Assembly: GCA_964556895.1 (NCBI GenBank)
Contig: CAZKYC010000007.1
Coordinates: 1 to 64,000 of the forward strand
Reading direction: 5' to 3'
Length of the DNA: 64,000 nt
DNA from: Hinthialibacter sp964556895
GTDB taxonomy: Bacteria > Hinthialibacterota > Hinthialibacteria > Hinthialibacterales > Hinthialibacteraceae
Shown: piece after piece, positions 32,573 through 41,377 of the stretch
How the letters are laid out: each line of letters starts with the position of its first letter
Numbering within the stretch: the first letter of the stretch is position 1
Notes under the pieces: generated by a model
Told to the model about the DNA's origin: nothing
The model's input: the letters and a program-made list of their open reading frames with translations, nothing else
The model's database searches: none
Position numbers and translations under genes: made by a program

Positions 32573-34283
32573 ATGACTCTCCTGCAACAGACCGTAAGGC
32601 GTTTAGTAAGGCTTGGATTCTAACACGGTACCCGTATTTCGCAAGCGCGCAAACCTGCCCGCTTTGGGCGATTTGCGCCCGTTCATCGGGGCGGTCAAGA
32701 TAGTACGCAATTTTCTCGACCATTTCATCGCGGGTGTGAAATACATCCAGGTCGCGGCCTATGGCGAATTCGTCTTCCACGCCGGGGTTGTATTGGGTCA
32801 ATAAAAACCCGCCGCAGGCGAGCACGTCATACACGCGAGGGTTTAGCCCGTTCATGCATTGCGTATGAAATAGATTGAGGTTGATTTTGGCTGAAGCGTA
32901 AAGGCGCGGCAGTTCTGTATGGTAATCAATGCGCCGTCCGGCGTAATCGTTGGTCAATGCGCCCGCGAATTCGGGCATCGCCCAGTCGTCGGCGCCGAAG
33001 ATTGTTAATCCAAACGGGCGGGCTGCTTCGAGAAAATAGCGCCGCCTGACCGCCGTCGCTTTGTTTTCTAGACATTCCACCCAAGAGCCAAAATAGGCTT
33101 CGCCATGTTCGTTGAACAATTGCTCTGCCAGGGGCGTCCAATCGGTCAAATCAGATACGTCATGCTGGCGAAGCAATTCGTTGACTTGTTTGAGCCGTTC
33201 GGGCTGGGTCAAAGCAAACGCTTTCTCGTACGGCAAAAAGCCATTGGCGCCCAGTTCACCGACAAACGCGACCTTGATCTTGCTGAACTCGCCGTCAACC
33301 GCGGCGAGCGTGTAATCAATGCTGTGGGCGGTGCGCGCTTCGACCACCGGGGCGTCAGTCAGCGCTTTCACATAGGGGATATATGTCGAGTCAAACACAC
33401 CGACAGCGTCGCATCCGCAGAAATCGTCTGGCGAATTGACATAGCGCCTGGGGTTGTCGACAAACCATGAGGCCGCTTTGAGCGGCAGGTCGTTAAACAG
33501 ATCGTGTTGACAGAAGGTTTTTGGCGTCGCGTTCAGAAAAAAGGCGGTGTCGATTTCGTCTTGTAAGACCGGGTTGAGCCAGGCGTAAGGCCGAATAAAA
33601 CGGTACAGCGGCTTTTGCCATTGCAGGCGCTCGACGCCATACCCCATCGCCTTCATCGACTTCACGCAGGCGTCTTGAAGCATGTTGTGGCCCGGAACAA
33701 AAAAACGAACCGTCTTCGGGAACGGCGGCGCTTTGATCTGTTTAAGTTGGTTTACGGCGGCGTCAATTCGTTGTTTGGTGTCGTGTTTGGTAATTTCAAA
33801 CCGTTCGCGAATGATCGCGAGCGATTGTTCGGGCGCATCAGGGTCGGCGTTCAGCAGCGCATAGTTGACCTGGGTCATGTGGCGGTACTTGCCGATCAAG
33901 CGGTTGAGTTGGTGAAACCCTGGGTCAGGCAGGTGAAACAAACAGCGGTCTGAGTTTAACAGCGTCGTCCAATCCTGGTGTTCAAGCCCCCAGCGAAAGC
34001 GCTGGGGGTCGTCATCCATCAACAACATGCGGCGCCCGCGCAGGTCGCCCGCTTCGCATAAGTTGATTTTGTCAAACAGCTGTTTCGCGAGCGGGCCAAT
34101 CGTGAAGCGGTAAACAATGAACAGGTCTATGTCCTCTGACCAATGGGCGTCAAGTTCGCGATTGGCGTGCGCCGTCCAGTCTTGGGTTTCGCTTGCGGCC
34201 ACAGGTTCAACGTCTCGAATCGCCTGGGCGATTCCAGGGTACATTGACTCAATGATGGAACCGTTCTCTTGCCAATGCGTCAA
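32553..34283 (-). CDS. CgeB-like glycosyltransferase
   Basis: 576 aa, no membrane segments. The C-terminal third matches the CgeB/Glyco_trans_1_2 pattern: LTIFGADDWA, LPRLYASAKINLNLFHTQCMN and GLNPRVYDVLACGGFLLTQY, typical of glycosyltransferases acting on envelope or appendage glycans. The N-terminal 200 residues are poorly conserved by eye and may bind the acceptor. The start is TTG at 34283 with AAGGA 9 nt upstream; M14 is an alternative. It lies 14 nt after an enolase-superfamily gene and overlaps sucD. Confidence 0.75.
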   Translation of the reverse strand: MTHWQENGSIIESMYPGIAQAIRDVEPVAASETQDWTAHANRELDAHWSEDIDLFIVYRFTIGPLAKQLFDKINLCEAGDLRGRRMLLMDDDPQRFRWGLEHQDWTTLLNSDRCLFHLPDPGFHQLNRLIGKYRHMTQVNYALLNADPDAPEQSLAIIRERFEITKHDTKQRIDAAVNQLKQIKAPPFPKTVRFFVPGHNMLQDACVKSMKAMGYGVERLQWQKPLYRFIRPYAWLNPVLQDEIDTAFFLNATPKTFCQHDLFNDLPLKAASWFVDNPRRYVNSPDDFCGCDAVGVFDSTYIPYVKALTDAPVVEARTAHSIDYTLAAVDGEFSKIKVAFVGELGANGFLPYEKAFALTQPERLKQVNELLRQHDVSDLTDWTPLAEQLFNEHGEAYFGSWVECLENKATAVRRRYFLEAARPFGLTIFGADDWAMPEFAGALTNDYAGRRIDYHTELPRLYASAKINLNLFHTQCMNGLNPRVYDVLACGGFLLTQYNPGVEDEFAIGRDLDVFHTRDEMVEKIAYYLDRPDERAQIAQSGQVCALAKYGYRVRIQALLNALRSVAGESYGYICG

Positions 34284-34296
34284 AGCAGACAGTCCT

Positions 34297-35655
34297 TTAG
34301 TTGAGAGGCTCGACGCCTAACCCCGGGCCTTGGATCGCTGAGGTGTCGATTGTTCCTTTCGACACAGTGAATACGGTTGGAAAGCGGTCTTTCCACCCTT
34401 TGTTCGCGCCGGGCGCGTATTGCCTGCCGTTGCCTTCGATCGCCGCCACCGGGGGCACATGGGCCGCCAGGCCCGCAGACAATAAGAACGACGCGCCCGG
34501 GCAGGTCAAATCTTGGACGCACAAAAACATATCAAATTTCTGCGCCGCCGCGCCCATCAACAACGCTTGTGAGATTCCCTTACAGGCTTTGAGCGCCACG
34601 CCAGTGTAACCCTGTTCACGGGCGAGCAGCAGCGTCTCATAATCGACCAGCGATTCATCAATGACCACGGGTTTGATCGCCGCCGCTTTGTGCATCTTAT
34701 TTTCAGGATGGGCCTTCAAGTCGCGCGCGGTGGGTTGTTCGATATATTGGGCGCGCTGCATGGCGCGCGGGGCGCGTTGTTGAATGGTTGCGAGAAACTC
34801 AAGCAGGTAGTCAACGCTTTCACAACGCTCGTTAAAGTCGAGCGAGTAGACCCACTCATCAACGCCGAGTTCGCGCTGCGTGTCTTCAGTCAGGCGGTCG
34901 ATTCGCGCTACGCGCTCGACGTCCCAATCGAGGTGGTCGCCGTTGAGTTTGATTTTAAGGTGGGTCAGCCCGTCGCGGCGAATCCACTCGGGCAGCGTCT
35001 CAGGCATCCCGTCATCAAGCCGCGTTTCAATATCAGACTCGTCTAATGGGTCGACCGCCCCCACTAAATGATAGAGCGGCATGACCGGTTTGGGCCCTGG
35101 CGAGACATACTGCTGTAGCGATTCGCCCTTGAATCGTTCATCCAACAAGTCGCTTAAATCGCGGGTGAAATGGTCTCCGCCCAAAGCGGCGTATGAACTC
35201 ACGCCATGTAACTTTCCGTAGGCGTCATGAATCGCGGCGTCGAAGCAGCAAGCCGCCACCAGCGTACACAACGTAGGGATCGGTTCTTTGAGAGAGAGTT
35301 GCTGCCCGACGCGCGAAGCCGCTTCGAGATACTGCGGCTCCAGCAGGGTATTTAATTCGACAGGATGGCCGCTTTCGGTGCATGACGCGGTGATGGCTTC
35401 AATCTCACTCGCCAGCGCCTTCATGGCGTGGAGGGTTTCGTCATAGGTATGCGCCTTTGACGGGAACGACCACACATTGCCCATCGGCATCGAGCCGAAC
35501 CCGTCTGCGCTTCGCCCCTGGTTATCTTCAACGCGAACATACGCGTTTAAAATGGTCACCTTGTCGGTCACGATGCCGCCGAATTTTAATGGCGAGCGAT
35601 AGGCGTGGTCTTCATAATCGATGCGAACGCCGCAGATATGAACAGGCAGAGTCAT
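34297..35655 (-). CDS. Enolase-superfamily (mandelate racemase/muconate lactonizing-like) enzyme
   Basis: 452 aa. It has the superfamily capping domain followed by the barrel, with a probable catalytic KxK (LTHLKIKLNG), metal ligands Asp in YSLDFNE, Glu in YIEQPT and Asp/Glu in VVIDESLVD, then GVALKACKG with a second Lys. These enzymes abstract a proton alpha to a carboxylate; here the substrate is unknown. Compared with dipeptide epimerases it is longer, with large insertions (residues 95-120 and 180-215). AAAGGAA precedes the ATG. Neighbours (pyrE, CgeB-like) give no clear substrate hint. Confidence 0.82.
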   Translation of the reverse strand: MTLPVHICGVRIDYEDHAYRSPLKFGGIVTDKVTILNAYVRVEDNQGRSADGFGSMPMGNVWSFPSKAHTYDETLHAMKALASEIEAITASCTESGHPVELNTLLEPQYLEAASRVGQQLSLKEPIPTLCTLVAACCFDAAIHDAYGKLHGVSSYAALGGDHFTRDLSDLLDERFKGESLQQYVSPGPKPVMPLYHLVGAVDPLDESDIETRLDDGMPETLPEWIRRDGLTHLKIKLNGDHLDWDVERVARIDRLTEDTQRELGVDEWVYSLDFNERCESVDYLLEFLATIQQRAPRAMQRAQYIEQPTARDLKAHPENKMHKAAAIKPVVIDESLVDYETLLLAREQGYTGVALKACKGISQALLMGAAAQKFDMFLCVQDLTCPGASFLLSAGLAAHVPPVAAIEGNGRQYAPGANKGWKDRFPTVFTVSKGTIDTSAIQGPGLGVEPLN

Positions 35656-35712
35656 AGCGGTTCCTTTGGTTGTGTTGTTTGGTTTGATTATAGAGAAAGG
35701 CGTGAAGTTCGA

Positions 35713-36336
35713 TTAGAGGAGAGAGTCGAGCAATTCAGACAGCGAAAACAGTGAGGTGTATTCCATATCGCCCTTGGCGAAGGTTTCGGCCGCTGTGTCT
35801 TGGCGGCATACCACCGCCATGAGTTTCACCACTTCTGCGTCTAATTCGCGCACCGCCTGGATGGTATTGAGCAGCGAACTGCCGGTGGTGATGACATCTT
35901 CGAGCAAGACCACTCGTTTTCCGGCGATATCAGCGCCTTCAATGCGCCGCCCCAACCCGTGGTCTTGCCGCTCTTTTCGAACCACGAAGAAGTCGATGGG
36001 GGCGCCCATCATATAGCTCAACATCGATACGCCCGCCGCGAGCGGGTCGGCGCCCAAGGTGGGCCCGCCGACAGCGTCAACATTGAGATCGCGAATTTCT
36101 TCCCAAATCAACCGCGAAAGAATCGCCAGGCCGTCGGCCCGCATGGTCATTTGTTTCGCGTCAACGAAATACTTGGATGACTGGCCGCAAGCGAGCACAA
36201 AGTTTCGGTCGGTATCCGCAAGTTTTAACGCACGTTTGATGAGCATGCGCTTGGCTTGTTTGCGCAGGGTTTTAGGGTCAATGGATTGCAAATTTTCAAG
36301 GCGGGACGTGTTCAACGCCTGGGATTCGGCGTTCAT
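35713..36336 (-). CDS. pyrE: Orotate phosphoribosyltransferase
   Basis: 207 aa. The PRPP-binding motif VVLLEDVITTGSS is complete, with VVRKERQDHG carrying the catalytic Lys pair region and VDAVGGPTLGADPLA upstream. It converts orotate and PRPP to orotidine 5'-phosphate in pyrimidine synthesis. The ATG at 36336 is preferred over an upstream in-frame ATG at 36378 because GGGAG lies 7 nt before it. No other pyrimidine gene adjoins. A type A repeat lies about 135 bp upstream. Confidence 0.93.
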   Translation of the reverse strand: MNAESQALNTSRLENLQSIDPKTLRKQAKRMLIKRALKLADTDRNFVLACGQSSKYFVDAKQMTMRADGLAILSRLIWEEIRDLNVDAVGGPTLGADPLAAGVSMLSYMMGAPIDFFVVRKERQDHGLGRRIEGADIAGKRVVLLEDVITTGSSLLNTIQAVRELDAEVVKLMAVVCRQDTAAETFAKGDMEYTSLFSLSELLDSLL

Positions 36337-36470
36337 TTTCAGGCTCCCAAAGACTGATTTTAATAGAATTACATCCAAACAAATTACATGAAACCATTTT
36401 GACCTACGTTGACTATTTGTCTAGTGTTTTATTCTGTCCATCTTATTTTTGGGGGAAGGCCGCTGCAGGC

Positions 36471-36550
36471 GGGCAGGAGGGGGCGACTCTGGGAGCGCCT
36501 GTACAAAATAGCGGAGCGGCGCCGAAGCGAGCAGAGTTGTACCCAGGCCT
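36471..36550 (+). repeat. Type A terminal-inverted-repeat element, copy 1
   Basis: About 80 bp between the vWA gene and pyrE. The core AGCGCCTGT and the right half GAGCGGCGCCGAAGCGAGCA followed by GAGTTGTACCCA match the other copies almost exactly. The left arm is degenerate here. See copies at 47447, 49631, 55386 and 62508. Confidence 0.8.
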
Positions 36551-36589
36551 GACACAACGAACGATGTTTTATTGATGGTATTTGGAAAA

Positions 36590-38812
36590 TTACGGCATGC
36601 CCTGGCGCCAGCGAAGGAACCATTCGAAGCCCAAAAAGCCGATTAACAACGCCGCCGCCCACCACTTTTCGCCCAAAAAGAACGAGCGTTCTTCGAAAAT
36701 TCGGCGAGTCAAGTTTGGAATTTTATCTGCCAATTGTTGCCAGGCGGTGTAATTGGCGTATTCGCCGCCGCCCGCCTTGGCAATCGCCCGCAGGCCTTCG
36801 ACATCTTGAGTCAGGTTGGCTGATTCAACCGCCCCCGCGTCGACCCGAAAGGTGGTGGTCACTCCCGCCGCTGGTTCAGAAACCACATAATCGCCCGCCT
36901 CAATGACGGTGTATCGCCCGCGGAACGAGTTCGCCGCCCCCACTTCAGGCGACAACCACAGCGATTCGCGCTTGGTCGGCGTTTCAATGATGACAAACTG
37001 GCCATTCTGGGTCACGCTTGAGACTGACTCTGGCGCGGTATATTGCACCTGCACGGCGTCGAACAAAGTATAGGCAAATCGGTCAGTGAGAATCTCGCCG
37101 ATTTCGCCGCGCAGCTGTGGGTTGCTCTCGTTGAGGGCGGATATCCAATAAGGCGTCAGCCAGTCTTCTTCTGTCAACAGGCCAAGTTTCCATAGCCCGG
37201 CGGCCCGTGAGACGACAATAGAACCGAGGCCGTAGCGATGGCGCTCCATTAAGGTTTGCTCGCCTCCAGCCGCTGCGCCTTGTAAGATGGGGGACGCGGT
37301 GAGTAACTGCTGGTTAGGCCGGTACAGCGGACCGATAGGCGGTAAGCCGCCGCCCTGAAGATTTTGCCACGCGGCGCGCAGCGACTCTGATTCGACAGAA
37401 GCCGCCTCAATCAATGCCTGGGTCGGGACAACGTTATACGCAACCGCCAACGGCGCTGGTAAGGTCTCTGAAACCGAATCGGGCGCAGGTTGGGCGTTCG
37501 CCGCGCCCGGAACAACCAACGCTCCCCCGCCGGTTTCGATGTATTCCCGCAACCAGGCGGCGAACGGTTGAAGTTGATCCGTCCAAATGAAGTTATGCAA
37601 CACTACCGCTGACCAAGGGTGTTCGGTTTCTATAAGTTCACTGATGGTCTCGGCGGGAGGTTCGCGATCTTGGTCCACTCCACTTTGCTGGCTGGCCCAG
37701 GCGCGGTCGCCGAGAACTCTCAAATTGTTTTCGTGAAGCATGTAGGCGTGAAGGTCAATCGCCTGATTGTCTTCTAGCGCCCACTTGAGAAATTTGAAAT
37801 CCGCGTTTGGGGTTGAGGTCATCACCAACAGGCGGTCTTTGGATTGGCGCACTTTCAGCGGCGCCTCTCGTTGGTTGTTATCAATGACGCGTTCGATTGT
37901 GAGTGGAACGGCTTCGACCCGGACCAAATAATCGCCTGGGTCTAGGTTGGGCAGAGGCAGGGCAATCTGTTGTGACACCGAGCCATCAGCCCACTGAACG
38001 CTGGTTTCTTCAGTATGAACGTCTTCGCCTTGTTCATTGAACACGTTGAACAAAACCCGCAGCGGTTCGGGCGGTGTTTCTCCCCGAACGGACAAGGAAA
38101 CGTTGACCGACGCCTGTTCTCTCTCCCGCAACCTGACGGGCGTTTCGAGACGGTCGACCGAAACATCGAAGAGTGAAACCACCGGGCCGACGCCAAACGA
38201 AAACACCCGCCGGTCTGGCGCGGTCTGCATGCCCGGCTGAATCGCGCCCAACTGGTTTACTGACGCGAGCGGAGAGCCGCCCTGGTTCCACCGGCCGTCG
38301 GTGAAAAGAAGCAGGTAAGCGTTTTGTTGGTTTCGGGTTGCGTTCTGAAAGGCCAAGATCGCGCTTGAAAAATTGGTCGAATCATGAGTGGGCGCTTTCG
38401 ATTCAGGCAAGCCAGACGTCCAAGCTGAATCAGAGAGCGCCGGGTTTGATGTTTCGCTCAATACGCCAATTTGAATGGGGAAGCCTTTTGACTGCCAGCG
38501 TTCAAGCAGACCGCCTTCAGCCAGGCGGTCAACCATTGCCTGCCAGCGAGACAAAGAGCCGTCCTGCATGGGGTCCACTGGCGCGTCCATGCTTTGCGAG
38601 TCATCGAGTAAGAGATAAAGAGTCGGTGAGATCGCTTGTTCAATTTCTTCAGTGGTTTGGGGCAAGGTGAGTAGGTAAAGCATGAATACCAACACAACCA
38701 ATCGGCTGGTTGTCAATAATGCGCGCAGACCCGCCCCTAGCGGCGCGTCAAGAAACCGCACCGAATATAAGTATAGGCAAATCAATATGACAGCGAGTGC
38801 GAAGAACAGCAA
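36590..38812 (-). CDS. Membrane protein with von Willebrand A domain
   Basis: 740 aa. Two N-terminal hydrophobic helices (2-18, 33-52) lead to a vWA domain with a MIDAS-type D70-x-S72-x-S74 motif (LDDSQSM), followed by a beta-rich extracytoplasmic section and a glutamine-amidotransferase-like segment (WSAVVLHNFIWTDQLQPFA, GGGALVVPGA). A final helix (LGFEWFLRWRQGMP) ends the protein. This layout is common in planctomycete-like genomes, next to BatA/MoxR genes, which are absent here. The start is TTG at 38812 with AGGA at 8 nt. Probable role: an envelope adaptor or chaperone-like assembly protein; not established. Confidence 0.78.
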   Translation of the reverse strand: MLFFALAVILICLYLYSVRFLDAPLGAGLRALLTTSRLVVLVFMLYLLTLPQTTEEIEQAISPTLYLLLDDSQSMDAPVDPMQDGSLSRWQAMVDRLAEGGLLERWQSKGFPIQIGVLSETSNPALSDSAWTSGLPESKAPTHDSTNFSSAILAFQNATRNQQNAYLLLFTDGRWNQGGSPLASVNQLGAIQPGMQTAPDRRVFSFGVGPVVSLFDVSVDRLETPVRLREREQASVNVSLSVRGETPPEPLRVLFNVFNEQGEDVHTEETSVQWADGSVSQQIALPLPNLDPGDYLVRVEAVPLTIERVIDNNQREAPLKVRQSKDRLLVMTSTPNADFKFLKWALEDNQAIDLHAYMLHENNLRVLGDRAWASQQSGVDQDREPPAETISELIETEHPWSAVVLHNFIWTDQLQPFAAWLREYIETGGGALVVPGAANAQPAPDSVSETLPAPLAVAYNVVPTQALIEAASVESESLRAAWQNLQGGGLPPIGPLYRPNQQLLTASPILQGAAAGGEQTLMERHRYGLGSIVVSRAAGLWKLGLLTEEDWLTPYWISALNESNPQLRGEIGEILTDRFAYTLFDAVQVQYTAPESVSSVTQNGQFVIIETPTKRESLWLSPEVGAANSFRGRYTVIEAGDYVVSEPAAGVTTTFRVDAGAVESANLTQDVEGLRAIAKAGGGEYANYTAWQQLADKIPNLTRRIFEERSFFLGEKWWAAALLIGFLGFEWFLRWRQGMP

Positions 38813-38955
38813 ATCGTCGATCCTGGCGCCTTATGTTACCACTGGCGATCATCTTAGCCGTCATCGTCAAACGAAGCGAGGCTCTGGCTAGTGACTTTTT
38901 TCGGATGCAACTCAATAAAATCGTATGAATTGCGTTATGATTAAGTGACAAGGCC

Positions 38956-39558
38956 ATGACAAACGAAAACGCGACCGACCCGGGAAAATTGTTCATCCAA
39001 TATCGCGACCAAGGCGATATCGCCGCCTTTGAACAAGTGATGGACGCATTTCATAACCCACTGTTTAGCTTTCTCTTACGGATGTTGAGGCGGCAACACG
39101 AGGCCGAAGACGCGCTTCAGGAAGTCTGGTTTAAGTTATTGGCCCAGAAAGACAAATATGAAGACCGTGGGCATTTCTCAGCCTGGCTTTACCGAATCGC
39201 CCACAACCATTGTCTCGACCGCTTTCGAAAAGATAAGAATTTTGTCGAGGCCCATGATTGGAGCGAAGACGAAGAAAACGCGCCCCTGATTGAGCGTATC
39301 CCTGGCGGCGGGCCGACCCCGCTTGAACAGGCGCTTGAACACGAAGACCTGGTAAGGCTAGAAGACGCCGTCGAGTTGCTGCCGCCGCTGATTCGCGAAG
39401 TGTATTTACTGCGGGCGATCGAAGAGATCCCGTTTAAAGAGATCGCTGTGATACAAGACGCGCCCCTGGGGACGGTATTGTCGAGAATGAGCCAGGCGAT
39501 AAAATTTTTACAGAAACAACTTTGCGCCGATAATCAGTTAGAAGAGGAGACCGCGTAG
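38956..39558 (+). CDS. ECF-type RNA polymerase sigma factor
   Basis: 200 aa. Region 2 is clear (HNPLFSFLLRMLRRQHEAED, ALQEVWFKLLAQ, FSAWLYRIAHNHCLDRFRK), then an acidic linker, then region 4 (LPPLIREVYLLRAIEEIPFK, EIAVIQDAPLGTVLSRMSQA) forming the -35 binding helix-turn-helix. It should redirect RNA polymerase to envelope-stress promoters. The next two genes encode a membrane-anchored anti-sigma-like protein and a periplasmic sensor-like protein with tight spacing (18 nt gap, then a 4 nt overlap), so the three form one regulatory unit. Confidence 0.93.
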   Translation: MTNENATDPGKLFIQYRDQGDIAAFEQVMDAFHNPLFSFLLRMLRRQHEAEDALQEVWFKLLAQKDKYEDRGHFSAWLYRIAHNHCLDRFRKDKNFVEAHDWSEDEENAPLIERIPGGGPTPLEQALEHEDLVRLEDAVELLPPLIREVYLLRAIEEIPFKEIAVIQDAPLGTVLSRMSQAIKFLQKQLCADNQLEEETA

Positions 39559-39576
39559 CGGTCGGAGGACAAGACC

Positions 39577-40092
39577 ATGAAAGTTCACCCGCTGTTTCAA
39601 AGCCCTAGCGATCCGTCGACGGAAGACATGCTGCGTATGCTTGATCTCTCAGACGATGCGCCTGAAAAGCGGGCGTTTCTCGCTCACTGTAACCAATCCG
39701 AGGCGCTTCAGGCCAAATGGCGCGACCTGAACGCGGTGATTGGTAAGGGCAAACAACTGCCTCAGAGCGAGCCCCGGCTCAGTATTCGCGAAAACGTTCT
39801 CAATGCCGCCGCGACAAACCAAACCGTCGTACAGACGCCTCAATTTGAGCCAGTGCGCCCCGATTGGAAACTCAACGGTTGGCGTTGGGCCTGGGCGGCC
39901 ATCTTCTTGGTAGTCATGTGGGGCGGATCGGCTGAGTTTCAACGCAAGACTGAATTCACCTGGAACACAGAAACCAGCTGGGAGGCCCAATCAATCGAAG
40001 AAGAACTCTTGACCCTCGATGAAGAAATGGCCGAACTGTTTAGCGACTTTGAATCAGACTTTGAATCGGCCTTTTCGGGATTAACGTCATGA
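39577..40092 (+). CDS. Putative membrane-anchored anti-sigma factor
   Basis: 171 aa. The N-terminal cytoplasmic part (1-100) includes LSDDAPEKRAFLAHCNQSEA, a short HxxxC-like element reminiscent of zinc-binding anti-sigma domains but lacking the full motif. One hydrophobic helix (RWAWAAIFLVVMW, about 107-119) precedes an acidic C-terminal tail of about 45 residues. Position directly behind an ECF sigma gene supports an anti-sigma role. GGAGG precedes the ATG. It overlaps the following gene by 4 nt (ATGA). Confidence 0.65.
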   Translation: MKVHPLFQSPSDPSTEDMLRMLDLSDDAPEKRAFLAHCNQSEALQAKWRDLNAVIGKGKQLPQSEPRLSIRENVLNAAATNQTVVQTPQFEPVRPDWKLNGWRWAWAAIFLVVMWGGSAEFQRKTEFTWNTETSWEAQSIEEELLTLDEEMAELFSDFESDFESAFSGLTS

Positions 40093-40772
40093 TTATACCT
40101 AAAAAAATACTCATAACCGCGATGGCGGCGGCGCTTTTGGTTCCATCGGCTGGGGTCTTGCTCTTGTGGGCGAGCGCTCCCGCCGGCGAAGTCATCGCCG
40201 CCGCGACAGATGAACCGCCGCCGCCCCCGTCCAGCCGCGAGCGCGGCTGGGAGCGCGGCCCCGATGACGACTCGCCTGGGCGTGGCCAATTTCATAGAGG
40301 CAAAGGCCGCCGCGGCGGCCCTGACGGCCCGCCGCCCTTCTGGCGTGGACGCGGCAGCGATGAGATGATGCGCCGAATGAGCGAACTTAGAAAAGAGAAC
40401 CCTGAACTGGCCGAATTGCATGAAGCTATGCGGCGCCAGGAGCTCAAGATTCATGAAGCGGTCAAGCAGTTGCCGCCTGAAAAAGCCAACAATCCCGATG
40501 AAGAAGTCGCCGCCAAAATTCGCCCCTTGTTTGTAGAGATGTTTGAACTCGACATCAAGCGCCAAACCATGGAAATCGAAATGATGCAGGAAAAACTCGA
40601 CCGACTGAAGATGTTTCTCGGCAAAAAGATCGAACACCGCGACCGCTTCATTGACATGTTGGTTGAGAAAGCCCCGCCGCGAATATTTAACGACAAAGAC
40701 GGCGCCTGGGGGCGGCGCGGCGGCCCGCCGCCGGGGATGGATTTTCACCGCAAGCCGCCGGAAGACGACTAA
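40089..40772 (+). CDS. Exported Spy/CpxP/CnrX-like sensor protein
   Basis: 227 aa. A signal peptide or membrane anchor covers residues 8-30. A Pro/Gly/Arg-rich low-complexity stretch (about 43-95) follows, then a mostly helical Met/Glu/Arg-rich region (100-190) with MMRRMSELRKENPELAELH and MEIEMMQEKLDRLKMFL. The four-helix pattern resembles the Metal_resist/Spy family of periplasmic metal or stress sensors. In CnrYXH-type systems such a sensor controls an anti-sigma/ECF sigma pair; the same gene combination is seen here. Metal specificity cannot be read from the sequence. Confidence 0.6.
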   Translation: MIIPKKILITAMAAALLVPSAGVLLLWASAPAGEVIAAATDEPPPPPSSRERGWERGPDDDSPGRGQFHRGKGRRGGPDGPPPFWRGRGSDEMMRRMSELRKENPELAELHEAMRRQELKIHEAVKQLPPEKANNPDEEVAAKIRPLFVEMFELDIKRQTMEIEMMQEKLDRLKMFLGKKIEHRDRFIDMLVEKAPPRIFNDKDGAWGRRGGPPPGMDFHRKPPEDD

Positions 40773-41314
40773 GGTTTTCGATAGAGAAACAACGGCCCTC
40801 GCGTCTCATCCGGCGCGAGGGTTTTTAATTGAAAGGTGTTACACACCAGACGACAGCCCGGTTTGAGTTTGGGCCAGAGTTCGTCTTCCACCCGCTTCAT
40901 CGCCTTGGGCGTCAAAAAACAATAGACCACATCAGCATCAGATAATTCGGCTTTCCAGAAATCGCCATAACGAATGTCAGCTCCACCTTTCAGACGGGCG
41001 ATGCTGTACATAAAGAATGATAGTTCATATCCAATGGCGTTTGCCCCGCGCGACCTTGCTAATCGAGCCGCTCTTCCGTCTCCGCAGCCTAAATCAATCA
41101 ATAGTTCACCAGACTGAAAGCCAGCCAAATCCAAGGCTTGTTCAATAGAGAACTTCGTAGAGGGGATGTAAGGCGCGCCGCGCCATGAGGCGTACAGCGT
41201 GGGCGCCGCGATGACAATAATAAGAGCCAAGGCGAGCCATTCGGGCAAGACGCCATAGGCCGCGAGATTGAGCAGCAAGATACAAACGCCAAATAGAAGG
41301 CCGTATTCTACCAT
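40769..41314 (-). CDS. SAM-dependent methyltransferase with N-terminal membrane helices
   Basis: 181 aa. Two N-terminal hydrophobic helices (about 5-40) precede a small Rossmann methyltransferase core with motif I LIDLGCGDGRAARLA, GYELSFFMYSIAR, IRYGDFWKAELSDADVVYCF and KLKPGCRLVCNTF. The membrane anchor suggests a lipid or quinone-like substrate. The ATG at 41314 is chosen over a TTG at 41326; neither has a good Shine-Dalgarno. Its 3' end carries the intrinsic terminator of the opposite-strand sigma operon. Confidence 0.8.
   Translation of the reverse strand: MVEYGLLFGVCILLLNLAAYGVLPEWLALALIIVIAAPTLYASWRGAPYIPSTKFSIEQALDLAGFQSGELLIDLGCGDGRAARLARSRGANAIGYELSFFMYSIARLKGGADIRYGDFWKAELSDADVVYCFLTPKAMKRVEDELWPKLKPGCRLVCNTFQLKTLAPDETRGPLFLYRKP
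40796..40826 (+). terminator. Rho-independent terminator of the sigma/anti-sigma operon
   Basis: Stem CCCTCGCG (40796-40803) with CGCGAGGG (40814-40821), a 10 nt loop, then TTTTT. It lies 23 nt after the sensor gene stop and inside the 3' coding part of the convergent methyltransferase. Confidence 0.85.
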
Positions 41315-41377
41315 CGTGAAAACCAAGTGAACTTACAGATAGTGCGCCAGCGCCTGATTCGATACAATGTAGATGCC

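Noticed and set aside
32573..32587. TTG start at 32587 for sucD
   Set aside because: AGGAG is placed for the ATG at 32572 and the family length of 289 aa fits that start.
39939..40748. A long minus-strand reading frame (269 codons) opposite the sigma operon sensor genes
   Set aside because: It is rich in Arg/Ala from the antisense of Pro/Gly/Arg-rich coding sequence, shows no family motif, and lies against two coupled plus-strand genes with good ribosome binding sites.
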